Shown here: one piece after another, positions 50,619 to 60,569 of the stretch | How positions within the stretch are numbered: the first letter of the stretch is position 1 | Layout: the number at the start of each line of letters is the position of its first letter | Position numbers and translations under genes: made by a program | NCBI GenBank assembly: GCA_963783855.1 | Contig: CAWAPE010000014.1 | Span: forward strand, 496,001-560,000 | Origin: JAKAGZ01 sp963783855 | GTDB lineage: Bacteria > Bacteroidota > Ignavibacteria > Ignavibacteriales > Ignavibacteriaceae | Direction of reading: 5' to 3' | DNA length: 64,000 bases | The notes under the pieces: model-generated | Seen by the model: only the letters and a program-made list of their open reading frames with translations | What the model was told of the DNA's origin: nothing | The model's database searches: none

Positions 50619-53600
50619 ATGAAGCGGTACTTAATTAAGGGTTTTGTTTTATGTATGCTGGTACAGCCGTTACTTTTCGGGCAGTTCGGGAAAAATAAAG
50701 TTCAATATAAAGACTTTGACTGGTATTATATTCAGACAGATCATTTTGATATCTATTTTTCACAACATGGCTCAAGCCTTGCAGAGTTTACTTCTAAAGC
50801 AGCCGAGAATGCACTAAGTTCAATAGAGAAAAGTTTTAGATATAAAATCAATAATAGAATTTCAATTATTATTTATAACTCCACAAATGATTTTCAGGAA
50901 ACAAATACTACAGATGAATATTTATCCGAGGGGATAGAAGGTTTTACTGAACCTTTTAAGAACAGAGTTGTAATTCAGTTTATGGGATCTTATAAAGATC
51001 TCAGACACCTTATTCATCACGAATTAACTCACGCAGTTATAAATGATATGTTTTTTGGTGGCTCCCTTCAGAATGTAATCTCAAATCATATTACAACAAA
51101 TTTACCACTGTGGTTTAACGAAGGAATGGCAGAATACCAGGCACTTGGTTGGGATATTAATGAAGATATGTTTATGCGTGATGCAGCAATTAGTGAATAT
51201 CTCCCTGATATCGACCAGCTTAATGGCTATTTCGCATACAGAGGCGGGCAATCTGTCTTCTATTATATATCCCAGAAGTACGGCAAAGAAAAAATTGGTG
51301 AGCTGATAAATAAAATTAAAGGAAGCGGTAGTGTTGAAGCGGGTTTGAAAAGCTCAATAGGCCTTACTCTTGAAGAACTGAACGAGCGCTGGAAAAAATA
51401 TATAAAAAAAATGTTCTGGCCCGATATTGCAATCAGAAAAGACCCGGATGAATTTGCGAAAAGATTAACTGATCCTAAAAAAGATGATGGATTTTATAAT
51501 ACCAGCCCGGCTATTTCTCCCCAGGGCGACAAAATTGCATTTATTTCAAACAGAGATTTTTATTTTGATGTTTATATAATGAATGCACTTGATGGGAAAA
51601 TTATTAAGAAACTAGTCCAGGGAAATACTTCCGCAGATTTTGAACAATTAAATGTTGTTGCACCGGGACTTTCCTGGTCACCCGATGGAAGGAAAATAGC
51701 ACTTACCGCCAAGAGTAATGGCTATGATGTGGTCTATATTATTGATGTTGAAAGCGGAGACAGAGAGACTTTACCGATTAAACTGGATGGAATTAAAAGT
51801 TTAAGCTGGTCACCGGACGGCAAATATATTGCTTTTATTGGGCATAACGCTGTTCAATCGGATGTATACCTGTATGATTTGCAGACCAAAAAAACTATAA
51901 ACCTTACTGATGATATTTTTACTGATAATGATCCTTCCTGGACACCGGATAGCAAAAAAATACTTTTCTCTTCGGACCGGAGGAATCATTTAACTGCTGA
52001 AGCATTACCTGATAGTTTCAAGGTTTATAATTTTGATTATTCTGAAACTGATATTTATGCTATTGATATTAACACACAAAAAATTGAGAGGATAACTGAT
52101 TCACCGGACGTTAATGAAACCAACCCGGTTTGTGGTCCGAATGGAAAAGAAATCCTTTTTACTTCCGATAAAAGTGGGATAACAAATATCTATAAAAAAG
52201 ATATTGTTATTACTCCAAAAGATACTTCCCGCAGTATCGAAAATTTACCTGAGATTCCGATAACGAATTCTTTAGACGGACTAAACCAGCTTTCATTATC
52301 TAAAGACGGGAAAAAGTTGGTATTTACTTCTCTATATAAGGCCTCGTACAATATGTTTATGTTGAACAATCCTTTCGACCTTAAGGTTGATTCATCATAT
52401 GTGCCTTTAACTGTTTATAGAAAACGACTGCTAAATAAAGAGAGTAATGAAAAATCAGAAGAGGAAATTGCTGAGGTAAATGAACAACAACAGGCAGATA
52501 CTCTTGAAAGAAAAAATGATATTTCAAGTCAGATTTTTACCGGGCAATATGTTGACACTACAAAAGTAAAGAGTGATACAACTGTTGCAGACTATTCAAA
52601 TTATGTCTTCGGGGCAAATCCATATACCAGATCTGACTCAACAAATCTGGATTCAAAAAATAAATTTAATTTAACAGATAACCTTGATGAAGATGGTAAT
52701 TATAAGGTTAACAGGTACAAAATTAATTTTACTCCTGACCTGATTTATGCAAACGCAGGCTATAATACTTTATATGGACTTATGGGTACAACTGTATTGT
52801 CCTTTAGTGACGTATTAGGAAATCACAGGCTTATTGGAGTTACAAGCTTGCAAATTGATTTAAAAAATAGTGATTACGGTTTAACTTATGCTTACCTGGG
52901 CAGTAGACTTAACCTCAGTGTACAGGCCTTTCATACTGCAAGATTTGTTTATCTTTCCCGGGGATTTGGCTCCAACCTTTTCCGATTCAGAAATTATGGG
53001 GCTGCTGTAAATTTTAGTTATCCAATAAACAGGTATTACAGGGTAGAGGCAGGTTTAAGCTATCTGAATTTATCTCAGGAAAACCTTGATGATGCTTCTG
53101 AGCCTGTTCGGAAGGCTTCTTTTGTTGTTCCGAGCCTTAGTTTCATCCATGATAATATTTTGTGGGGATATATTTCTCCTCTTGATGGAACAAGATATAG
53201 GTTTGATGTTCTTGGAAATCCGGGAATAAATGACAAAACTTTAAGTTTTGCCTCTTTACTGGGAGACTACAGAACTTATTTTAAATTTAGTTCTGAATAT
53301 TCATTTGCTTTAAGACTATCAGCGGGATATTCGGTAGGTGGAAATCCGCAAAGATTTTTCCTTGGCGGAGTTAATAATTGGATAAACAGAAAATTTGCTA
53401 CACAGGAAGTTCCGATTGAATCTATTTCTGATTTTGCATTTTTAAGTACGGCAGTACCTTTAAGAGGATATGATTATGCTCAAAGTATTGGTACTAAATA
53501 TGCGCTTTTAAATTTCGAAATCAGGTTCCCGCTTATTAGGTATTTCATTACAGGTGCTTTACCGATTTTCTTTAGCAATATTCAGGGAGTTCTTTTCTTT

Positions 53601-53816
53601 GACGCAGGTGCGGCCTGGAACAAGAACAGCAGCCTGAAATTATTTACACGAGATGCTGAAAATTCACTTGTAACAAAAGATTTACTGATGGGTACCGGAA
53701 TTGGTGCGAGAATGTACTTCCTTTATTTTCTTCTGAGATATGATCTTGCATGGGCATATAACCTGAATGGATTTTCGACACCAACGCATTATATTTCGAT
53801 AGGCGTAGATTTTTAA
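50619..53816 (+). CDS. Exported MA-type metallopeptidase with PD40 repeats and C-terminal beta-barrel
   Basis: 1065 residues in three parts after a signal peptide (about 1-21). A gluzincin domain has HELTH at 134-138 with the third ligand Glu168 in PLWFNEGMAEY. A WD40-like/TolB propeller follows (about 290-600) with repeats such as SWSPDGRKIALTA, SWSPDGKYIAFIG, SWTPDSKKILFSS. The C-terminal 350 residues look like an Omp85-type surface antigen barrel (AGYSVGGNPQRFFLGG, LRGYD, ending ISIGVDF with terminal Phe). It probably sits in the outer membrane; whether the peptidase domain faces the periplasm or the outside is unclear. 13 nt after rnr. Confidence 0.85.
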   Translation: MKRYLIKGFVLCMLVQPLLFGQFGKNKVQYKDFDWYYIQTDHFDIYFSQHGSSLAEFTSKAAENALSSIEKSFRYKINNRISIIIYNSTNDFQETNTTDEYLSEGIEGFTEPFKNRVVIQFMGSYKDLRHLIHHELTHAVINDMFFGGSLQNVISNHITTNLPLWFNEGMAEYQALGWDINEDMFMRDAAISEYLPDIDQLNGYFAYRGGQSVFYYISQKYGKEKIGELINKIKGSGSVEAGLKSSIGLTLEELNERWKKYIKKMFWPDIAIRKDPDEFAKRLTDPKKDDGFYNTSPAISPQGDKIAFISNRDFYFDVYIMNALDGKIIKKLVQGNTSADFEQLNVVAPGLSWSPDGRKIALTAKSNGYDVVYIIDVESGDRETLPIKLDGIKSLSWSPDGKYIAFIGHNAVQSDVYLYDLQTKKTINLTDDIFTDNDPSWTPDSKKILFSSDRRNHLTAEALPDSFKVYNFDYSETDIYAIDINTQKIERITDSPDVNETNPVCGPNGKEILFTSDKSGITNIYKKDIVITPKDTSRSIENLPEIPITNSLDGLNQLSLSKDGKKLVFTSLYKASYNMFMLNNPFDLKVDSSYVPLTVYRKRLLNKESNEKSEEEIAEVNEQQQADTLERKNDISSQIFTGQYVDTTKVKSDTTVADYSNYVFGANPYTRSDSTNLDSKNKFNLTDNLDEDGNYKVNRYKINFTPDLIYANAGYNTLYGLMGTTVLSFSDVLGNHRLIGVTSLQIDLKNSDYGLTYAYLGSRLNLSVQAFHTARFVYLSRGFGSNLFRFRNYGAAVNFSYPINRYYRVEAGLSYLNLSQENLDDASEPVRKASFVVPSLSFIHDNILWGYISPLDGTRYRFDVLGNPGINDKTLSFASLLGDYRTYFKFSSEYSFALRLSAGYSVGGNPQRFFLGGVNNWINRKFATQEVPIESISDFAFLSTAVPLRGYDYAQSIGTKYALLNFEIRFPLIRYFITGALPIFFSNIQGVLFFDAGAAWNKNSSLKLFTRDAENSLVTKDLLMGTGIGARMYFLYFLLRYDLAWAYNLNGFSTPTHYISIGVDF

Positions 53817-53855
53817 ATAAAAAATAGCCCGTAAATTCAGAACTATTACGGGCTA
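53814..53855 (-). terminator. Terminator between the MA-peptidase gene and argJ
   Basis: TAGCCCGTAA (53825-53834) pairs with TTACGGGCTA (53846-53855). On the minus strand it is followed by TTTTTTATTT, so it ends the arginine operon; it may also stop the convergent transcript. Confidence 0.8.
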
Positions 53856-53878
53856 ATAAAAAACAGAAATTTATTATC

Positions 53879-55117
53879 CTAAGTTGTATAGACTGAATTA
53901 AATAATACATAATCAGTAGATATATCCGTACCCCATCCGGTTGCTTCTGCTTTACCGGTATTTACCTTCATCAATATACTGATATGAGATGCACGCAAAA
54001 GTTTTTTTAGATGGTTCTTGTTAAATTCCAACGGAGTGCCTTTCTCTAATACCTGCTCCAGCACTTTTGAATCACCAATGTAAAGATCAACTTTGCTGAT
54101 ATCAAAATTGACACCCGCATTACCTGCAGCAGCAACAATTCTTCCCCAGTTAGGATCTCTGCCGAACATCGCAGTTTTAACCAGGAGAGAATCTGAAATT
54201 GACCGGACTAATTTTCGGGCAATAGTTTCACTTTTTGCTTTTGTTACTTTGTACTCAATAAACTTAGAAGCACCTTCGCCATCAGATACAATTAACTGGG
54301 CAAGGTGGACTAATACTTCTTCAAGATGATCCTTAAAATCGGTAAATCCAGGATCGTTTTGAGATGTTATTGTTTTATTCCCTGCCATACCATTTGCAAG
54401 TACAGCAACCATGTCATTTGTTGAAGTATCACCATCAACAGTAATCATATTAAAAGTTTTTTTTACAAGATTTTTAACAGTCTTATCTAATAGCTTTTTA
54501 TCAATTGCTACATCAGTTAAAACAAATGCTAGCATAGTTGCCATATTTGGATGAATCATCCCAGAGCCTTTTGCAATACCGGCAATATTAATTTCCTTAT
54601 TTCCAATAGAGAATTGAGTATGCCCTTCTTTTGCAAAAGTATCCGTTGTTAAAATAGCATTTGCTACGAGAGTGCCGGCCTTTCTGGATTTTGAAAGTTT
54701 TCTTGCATTAACTTTTATTCCATCTACAATTTCATCAGTAGGAAAGGGTTGGCCAATTACACCTGTTGAAGCAACCAGCACAAGTTCTTTGTCTATTTTT
54801 AATTCTTTTGCAAGAGTTTCTGCCATTGCCAGAGCGCCTTTATAACCTTCCTTTCCTGTGCCAGCGTTTGCATTACCTGCATTAATTACAATTGCCTGGG
54901 CAATATTATTTTTAATATGTCTTTTGGAAAGTAAAATTGGGGCTGCTGCCACATCGTTTTGTGTGAATGTTGCTGAAGCACTGCAGGGTTTTTCCGAATA
55001 AATAATTGCAAGATCTCTCCGTAAAGATTTGATCCCGGTATGAGCTCCCCAACATTTAATTCCTTTAACATTGGTAATATTTCTGACTAATTTATGTCCT
55101 GTTTGAGTGTATTTCAT
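53879..55117 (-). CDS. argJ: Ornithine acetyltransferase / amino-acid N-acetyltransferase
   Basis: 412 residues from the ATG at 55117 (MKYTQTGHKLV), preceded by AGAAGAA; an upstream frame to 55165 runs into argC and has no support. KGSGMIHPNMATMLAF contains the self-cleavage site before the nucleophilic Thr that splits alpha and beta chains. It transfers acetyl from acetylornithine to glutamate, recycling the acetyl group, which explains why no separate argA/argE is needed here. Last gene of argB-argD-argC-argJ. Confidence 0.94.
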   Translation of the reverse strand: MKYTQTGHKLVRNITNVKGIKCWGAHTGIKSLRRDLAIIYSEKPCSASATFTQNDVAAAPILLSKRHIKNNIAQAIVINAGNANAGTGKEGYKGALAMAETLAKELKIDKELVLVASTGVIGQPFPTDEIVDGIKVNARKLSKSRKAGTLVANAILTTDTFAKEGHTQFSIGNKEINIAGIAKGSGMIHPNMATMLAFVLTDVAIDKKLLDKTVKNLVKKTFNMITVDGDTSTNDMVAVLANGMAGNKTITSQNDPGFTDFKDHLEEVLVHLAQLIVSDGEGASKFIEYKVTKAKSETIARKLVRSISDSLLVKTAMFGRDPNWGRIVAAAGNAGVNFDISKVDLYIGDSKVLEQVLEKGTPLEFNKNHLKKLLRASHISILMKVNTGKAEATGWGTDISTDYVLFNSVYTT

Positions 55118-55165
55118 TTTCTTCTTTTCTTTTTTGAAACAAACATTTGTCTTATAAAATAACAA

Positions 55166-56197
55166 TTATGGACGCACCGGAACCTGCTTGAGTCCTGTTT
55201 CCTGCTTTAGGTTTAACATTATATTCATATTTTGTACTGCCTGCCCGGCGGCACCTTTTACAAGATTATCAATCGCAGAGAAAACTAATATGTTATTTGT
55301 CCGAATATCGTAAGCAGGATAAATATCTACAAAATTTGTGGCGCGTACATTTTTTAATTCTGGCAGGTCTTCAATTATTCTGATAAATACTGAATCCGAA
55401 TAAAAACTTGTATAAATAGTTTTTAATTCATCTTCCGCAATTTCTTTTAGTGGTATAGTATAGGAAGAAGTTAATATTCCTCTGTCAACTGGCAGCAGGT
55501 GGGGGGTAAATTGAACAGTAACATCCTTCTTACCAATTATGGATAATTGTTCCTGCACTTCAATTGTATGCCTATGAGTTTTTATTCCGTAGGGCTTAAA
55601 ATTATCATTTACATTTGGAAAGTGCGTAACTAATTTAGGATTTACCCCGGCCCCGGTAACACCGGTTTTTGAATCTACAATAACCTTTTTTTTATCGATT
55701 AAATTATTGCTTATTAAAGGAGCCAATGCCAGAATTGCACCTGTTGGAAAACATCCCGGGTTTGCCACTAGTTTAGCGTCTTTAATTTTATCTTCATAAA
55801 GTTCAGGTATTCCAAATACAGCCCGATCAAAACCCTCCGGGAAAGTGTGCTCTTTTTTATACCATTGTTCATAAACTGCTTTACTGCTTAACCTGAAATC
55901 ACCGGACAGATCGATAATTCTTATATCTTCTTTTATCAGGTTTTTTACAAATTCCATTGAAATACCATGTGGTAAAGCAAGGAAAACTATATCAAGTTCA
56001 GCGGGATTAATCTCATTTGCAGATTTTAAATTATAATCAACAATACCTTTAAATTGAGGATGAATATCTGAAAACTTTTTCCCTTTATGAGATTCAGATG
56101 TTATGATTTTTATACTTACATCAGGATGATTAAATAAAATCCTTACAAGCTCAGAACCCGTATACCCTGTAGCACCTATTATTCCAATATTAAACAT
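55166..56197 (-). CDS. argC: N-acetyl-gamma-glutamyl-phosphate reductase
   Basis: 343 residues. GIIGATGYTGSELVRIL binds NADP; the catalytic Cys is in VANPGCFPTGAILAL, with HTPHLLPVDRG near the C-terminus. It reduces acetylglutamyl phosphate to the semialdehyde. It overlaps argD by 8 nt and precedes argJ by 48 nt. Confidence 0.95.
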   Translation of the reverse strand: MFNIGIIGATGYTGSELVRILFNHPDVSIKIITSESHKGKKFSDIHPQFKGIVDYNLKSANEINPAELDIVFLALPHGISMEFVKNLIKEDIRIIDLSGDFRLSSKAVYEQWYKKEHTFPEGFDRAVFGIPELYEDKIKDAKLVANPGCFPTGAILALAPLISNNLIDKKKVIVDSKTGVTGAGVNPKLVTHFPNVNDNFKPYGIKTHRHTIEVQEQLSIIGKKDVTVQFTPHLLPVDRGILTSSYTIPLKEIAEDELKTIYTSFYSDSVFIRIIEDLPELKNVRATNFVDIYPAYDIRTNNILVFSAIDNLVKGAAGQAVQNMNIMLNLKQETGLKQVPVRP

Positions 56198-57374
56198 TTT
56201 CTTTTACTTTACTTATTGACTCAAACATTATTTCAATAACTTTTTCAAGATCATCATAGGGAATCGTTAATGGTGGTACTATTCTGATTACTTTGTCAGC
56301 AGTTGCATTTGCAATTACACCCAGCTCCAGCATTTTTTCAACTACCGGTTTCGCCATGAACTCAAGCTCAATACCTATCATTAATCCGAGCCCCCGAATT
56401 TCTTTTATTCCAAAATTTCCATTATTCTTTTCTTCAAATTTCTTTTCAAACCAGTTTCCTTTTTTTTGAGCCTCTTCAATCAGATTATTCTTTTCTATCT
56501 CATTTATAGTCGCAAGTGCGGCAGAGCAGGCAAGTGGATTTCCTCCAAATGTTGTTCCGTGGTCGCCGGGATTTATTGATGATGAAATTTTCTCTTTACA
56601 GATCACAGCGCCGATTGGCATACCTCCGCCAAGTGCTTTTGCTGATGTTAAAATATCCGGCTCAATTCCAAAATAGTCCTTTGCATACCAATATCCGGTT
56701 CGGCCAACTCCACATTGAACTTCATCAAAGATTAGAACTATGTCTTCCTTATTGCATAATTCTCTTAGTTCTTTTAGAAAAATTTTATCTGCAATGTTTA
56801 TTCCGCCTTCGCCCTGTATTGGTTCAATAATTATGGCCCCTGTATTATTATCGACTATATTTTTTACACTTTCAATATTATTGAATTCTGCCTTTTTATA
56901 GCCCTGCGGCAAAGGTTCGAATCCCTTCTTTTGTGAATCTTTTCCAGTTACAACAGTTGCCAGTGTGCGGCCATGAAAGCATCCCGTAAAAGAAATAATT
57001 TCTCCGCCCCTGCCTTTACTGTGTGCATATTTCCTGGCAAATTTTATTGCGCCTTCAACTGCTTCGGCACCGCTATTGCCGAAAAAAACTTTGTCCATTT
57101 TTGTTATTTCAGCCAGCTTTTTACTCAGCAATGCCTGAGATTCACTTAAAAAGTAATTGGATATGTGCAGCATTCTTTTTGCCTGGTCTGAAATGGCATT
57201 TACGAGCGCGGGGTTATTATGTCCCAAACAGTTAACTGCAATACCAGCCAGTGCATCAATATATTCTTTGCCTGAGTCATCCCATACTCTTGCATTTTCT
57301 CCTCTTACCAAAGTAATGGGAAACCTCTTATAAGTTGGTACGTAATATTTTTGATCTAATTCCTGGTAGTTCAT
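56190..57374 (-). CDS. argD: Acetylornithine aminotransferase
   Basis: 394 residues, fold-type I class III PLP enzyme. FFGNSGAEAVEGAIKFARKY, FHGRTLATV, VLIFDEVQCGVGRTG and the PLP lysine in LTSAKALGGGMPIGA are all present. It converts acetylglutamate semialdehyde to acetylornithine and may also serve lysine synthesis. It overlaps argC and lies 18 nt after argB. Confidence 0.94.
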   Translation of the reverse strand: MNYQELDQKYYVPTYKRFPITLVRGENARVWDDSGKEYIDALAGIAVNCLGHNNPALVNAISDQAKRMLHISNYFLSESQALLSKKLAEITKMDKVFFGNSGAEAVEGAIKFARKYAHSKGRGGEIISFTGCFHGRTLATVVTGKDSQKKGFEPLPQGYKKAEFNNIESVKNIVDNNTGAIIIEPIQGEGGINIADKIFLKELRELCNKEDIVLIFDEVQCGVGRTGYWYAKDYFGIEPDILTSAKALGGGMPIGAVICKEKISSSINPGDHGTTFGGNPLACSAALATINEIEKNNLIEEAQKKGNWFEKKFEEKNNGNFGIKEIRGLGLMIGIELEFMAKPVVEKMLELGVIANATADKVIRIVPPLTIPYDDLEKVIEIMFESISKVKENV

Positions 57375-57392
57375 TATTTTTATTCTCTTTTT

Positions 57393-58214
57393 TTATTTTA
57401 TAAATTTTGTCCCACAAAACTGATTGTGGTCTTTAACCGCTTTTAGCAAAAGTTCTGGTTTTGTTCCGTTTATTATAACAGCAGTTTTGGCACCTTTTTC
57501 AAGAGCTATCTTGCAGGCGTCAGTTTTTGGGATCATTCCGCCTTTAATTATTTTGTTTTTTAGTCTGTCTATACTTTCAATAGGTAATTCAGTAATTAAG
57601 GTTTCAGGATTTTCAATATCTTCCATCAGTCCGTCCACATCTGTGAGCACAATAAATTCATCAGCCTTAATTTCTCCAGCAAGATGACCTGCAAACATAT
57701 CCGCATTAATATTATAATCCAGTCCGTCATCGCCAGTAGCAATGGAAGTTACAACAGGCAAGAAATTATTATTTAGTAGATGAATAATAATTTCCGGTGA
57801 AATATTTTTAACATCTCCCACTTGTCCAAGATCAATAGCTTCTTTTTTCTCATTAAAATGAAATCTTTTTTCAGCAGTTGCTAATTTGCCATCTTTACCT
57901 GATAAGCCAACAGCCCTGGCTCCAAGATTATTTATTTGTCTTACCAATTTTCCGTTTACTTCTCCCTTCAGAGCCATTTCTACAAATCTCATTGAATTGC
58001 TATCTGTCTTTCTATGTCCCCCCACAAATTCAGATTTTATTCCGGCAAATTCTAAATTTTTTTTAATAAATGGTCCCCCGCCATGAACAATAATGATTTT
58101 CATACCATCGTTGAAAAGTTCAACAACATTTTTCAGCAATTCTGATGTTAAATCATCATCAAGCATAGCGTTCCCGCCGTATTTAATTACGATTAGTTTT
58201 TTATTCTTATCCAT
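57393..58214 (-). CDS. argB: Acetylglutamate kinase
   Basis: 273 residues. IVIKYGGNAML, IIIVHGGGPFIKKNLE and INADMFAGHLAGEIKADEFIVLTDVDGL are the amino-acid-kinase fold motifs. It phosphorylates N-acetylglutamate. First gene of the leftward arginine operon, with about 200 bp of AT-rich upstream DNA. It lacks the N-terminal helix that marks arginine-sensitive kinases, so feedback inhibition may be absent; this is inference. Confidence 0.94.
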   Translation of the reverse strand: MDKNKKLIVIKYGGNAMLDDDLTSELLKNVVELFNDGMKIIIVHGGGPFIKKNLEFAGIKSEFVGGHRKTDSNSMRFVEMALKGEVNGKLVRQINNLGARAVGLSGKDGKLATAEKRFHFNEKKEAIDLGQVGDVKNISPEIIIHLLNNNFLPVVTSIATGDDGLDYNINADMFAGHLAGEIKADEFIVLTDVDGLMEDIENPETLITELPIESIDRLKNKIIKGGMIPKTDACKIALEKGAKTAVIINGTKPELLLKAVKDHNQFCGTKFIK

Positions 58215-58415
58215 TTAGTTGCTTATATTATAAGGTGTTACAGATTGTTAAGTAGAAATCTTTGATCGGGAAGTTTTATATAATTATTTGCCTTATTATT
58301 CACAGAATTCTAATAATATAATTATATGAGGATGCTTAATCAAATTTTTAGCTAAAATAAGAGCATTTAATCTTTGTTTTTTGATTCTAAATCGTAAAAA
58401 TTTTTGGGGTAAATT

Positions 58416-58703
58416 TTATTTATCCTTTTTAGGTGCAGGCGATCCCGGGTTATCTGAACCGGAAGATTTCGTTTCCTTAGCGGGAGTTGACTTTTTATTA
58501 GTACTTGATGTAGATGCTGAATTATTTTTATAGTCTGTGTGGTAGAAACCACTGCCTTTAAATATTGGGCCCGCTCCTGCTCCGATTAATCTTTTAACTT
58601 TTCCGTTACATTCCGGACAATTTTTTATTGGTTCAGCAGTCATAGTCTGAAACATTTCAAATGTGTGATTACATTCCAGACATTTATAATCATAGGTCGG
58701 CAT
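58416..58703 (-). CDS. FmdB-type zinc ribbon protein
   Basis: 95 residues. MPTYDYKCLECNHTFEMFQTM and KNCPEC give a zinc ribbon (C8, C11, C29, C32), followed by the typical RLIGAGAGPIFKGSGFYHTDYKN and a low-complexity Ser/Thr/Lys tail ending PAPKKDK. The family is widespread and thought to be regulatory, but its role is unsettled. GGAG precedes the ATG. Monocistronic. Confidence 0.9.
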   Translation of the reverse strand: MPTYDYKCLECNHTFEMFQTMTAEPIKNCPECNGKVKRLIGAGAGPIFKGSGFYHTDYKNNSASTSSTNKKSTPAKETKSSGSDNPGSPAPKKDK

Positions 58704-58823
58704 TTCATTACTCCTTATTAAAAACAGCCATCAAACATACTGAATTATTAGAATTTTTTCTATAAATTAAACCATTAGATTTTAATTAAAGTTCAATCAT
58801 ATTAAATATTAGGTAAACCCAGG

Positions 58824-59477
58824 GTGAAAAAACTCCTCATAATTCCTTTGTTTTTAATATTTTCCGGCTGCCTGAATTATATTCAGGATGTTAATCTTTA
58901 TGCTGACGGATCCGGTAAAATGAGAATTACCTACTGGATGAAAATGCTGGATTCAGATAACCTTAAAGCCCTGGATAAAATTGGACTTTTTAATGCTGAT
59001 TCAATAAAAAATGAATTCAGCTCAAAATATAATAAGATAGAAGATGTGCAGGTTTATACGGATACCACAGATAGCACAATGCATGCTATTGTAGAATTGA
59101 CTTTCCCCAGTATCGACTCACTCAATAATTCCAAAGCATTTGCTAATTTAAATTTTTCCCTGACTGATGGCGCAGCAGGGCAAAAGGTATTTTCCCAATT
59201 TATTCCTCCTATAGCAACGGGCTTTGGGTTTAATGGAAATAATTTTATTGTGACCTACAAATATTATTTTGCCGGCGATGTTATTTCGAGCAATGCAACA
59301 TCTAGTGATGGCCGCACTTTGATCTGGAAGTATTCAATTGCAGATATTGGAAGCGGTAAAAAGATTTCGGTTACATTTAAGCCATTTAGGCTAAAAGAGA
59401 CTCCTTACTGGATATATTACCTTATGGGAGCGGTGTTACTTCTAGTGCTCGTTTTCCTGATGCGAAAAAAGAAATAA
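58824..59477 (+). CDS. Lipoprotein with C-terminal membrane helix, unknown function
   Basis: 217 residues from a GTG. The N-terminus LLIIPLFLIFSGC is a lipobox signal with the acylated Cys at residue 16. The body starts YIQDVNLYADGSGKMRITYWMKM and is beta-rich. The C-terminus has a helix WIYYLMGAVLLLVLVFLM and KKK, so both ends may be membrane-attached, which is unusual. I do not recognise the family. Confidence 0.75.
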   Translation: MKKLLIIPLFLIFSGCLNYIQDVNLYADGSGKMRITYWMKMLDSDNLKALDKIGLFNADSIKNEFSSKYNKIEDVQVYTDTTDSTMHAIVELTFPSIDSLNNSKAFANLNFSLTDGAAGQKVFSQFIPPIATGFGFNGNNFIVTYKYYFAGDVISSNATSSDGRTLIWKYSIADIGSGKKISVTFKPFRLKETPYWIYYLMGAVLLLVLVFLMRKKK

Positions 59478-59598
59478 AAGCGGGTGGAACGGGTTGTTTT
59501 TCAACGTTTTTACTGTCTTCCTCATGTTGACTTACCAGACGTAATTATTTATATTTCCTGTCTATATTTTTATAAAAATAACAATAAAACTGCGGTTT

Positions 59599-60546
59599 AT
59601 GTTAGCAAGTGATTATAAAATCTTTTCGGGCAGTTCAAACCAGGGCTTAGCTGAAAAAATTGCGGATAAACTGGATAAGCCGCTTGGTAGCGTTGAACTT
59701 AAAAGATTTAGTGACGGAGAGATCTGGGTAAAGTACGGAGAAAATATTCGTGGCTCAGAAGTGTTCATTATTCAATCCACAAACCCGCCGGCTGAAAATC
59801 TTTTAGAATTACTTTTGATGCTGGATGCAGCAAAAAGAGCATCAGCAACCAGGATAACTGCTGTTATCCCTTATTTTGGTTATTCAAGACAGGATCGTAA
59901 GGATCAGCCAAGGGTTTCTATTACGGCTAAACTTGTTGCTAATTTAATCACTGTTGCCGGCGCTGACAGGGTGATGACAATGGATCTTCACGCTGCTCAG
60001 ATTCAGGGCTTCTTTGATATACCTTTTGACCATCTTTATGGTTCAACAATGTTTACGGGATTGCTTAATAACATAAAGCAAAATCTTGTGGTTGTTTCTC
60101 CTGATGTCGGCGGAATTAAAATGGCAAGGTCATATGCTAAGCGCATTCATGCTGATCTTGTGGTTATAGATAAAAGAAGGCCTAAACAAAATCTCGCTGA
60201 AGTTGTAAATATTATCGGTAATGTAGAAGGCAAGGATGTTCTTTTGGTTGATGATTTGATCGATACAGCAGGCACATTCGTCGGGGCAATTGATGCACTA
60301 AAGAAGAAAGGTGCGCATGATATTTATGGTGCTATAACGCACCCTCTATTTTCAGGCCCTGCGCTTGATAGAATTCAAAATTCACAATTGAAAAAGCTTT
60401 ATGTGTCAGATACAATATCAATGATGCTTGATGAAAAGTCAGACAAAATAGAAAAAATAAGTGCGTCAGAAATTTTTGCTGAAGCAATTCGCAGAACGTA
60501 TAATAATGAATCAATAAGTTCACTTTTTGATATAGATAAAGGATAA
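59599..60546 (+). CDS. prs: Ribose-phosphate pyrophosphokinase
   Basis: 315 residues. FGYSRQDRKDQPR binds ATP, MTMDLHAAQIQGFFDIPFDHLYG is the central block, and VLLVDDLIDTAGTF is the PRPP-binding loop. It makes PRPP for purines, pyrimidines, histidine and tryptophan. First of prs-rplY-pth-hppA; 23 nt separate it from rplY. Confidence 0.96.
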   Translation: MLASDYKIFSGSSNQGLAEKIADKLDKPLGSVELKRFSDGEIWVKYGENIRGSEVFIIQSTNPPAENLLELLLMLDAAKRASATRITAVIPYFGYSRQDRKDQPRVSITAKLVANLITVAGADRVMTMDLHAAQIQGFFDIPFDHLYGSTMFTGLLNNIKQNLVVVSPDVGGIKMARSYAKRIHADLVVIDKRRPKQNLAEVVNIIGNVEGKDVLLVDDLIDTAGTFVGAIDALKKKGAHDIYGAITHPLFSGPALDRIQNSQLKKLYVSDTISMMLDEKSDKIEKISASEIFAEAIRRTYNNESISSLFDIDKG

Positions 60547-60569
60547 ATTTTTTAGTTCTTGGAGAAAAA

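Noticed and set aside
56914..56925. GGTTCGAATCCC, a tRNA T-arm-like string
   Set aside because: It lies inside argD in frame, and no acceptor stem, anticodon arm or D-arm can be built around it.
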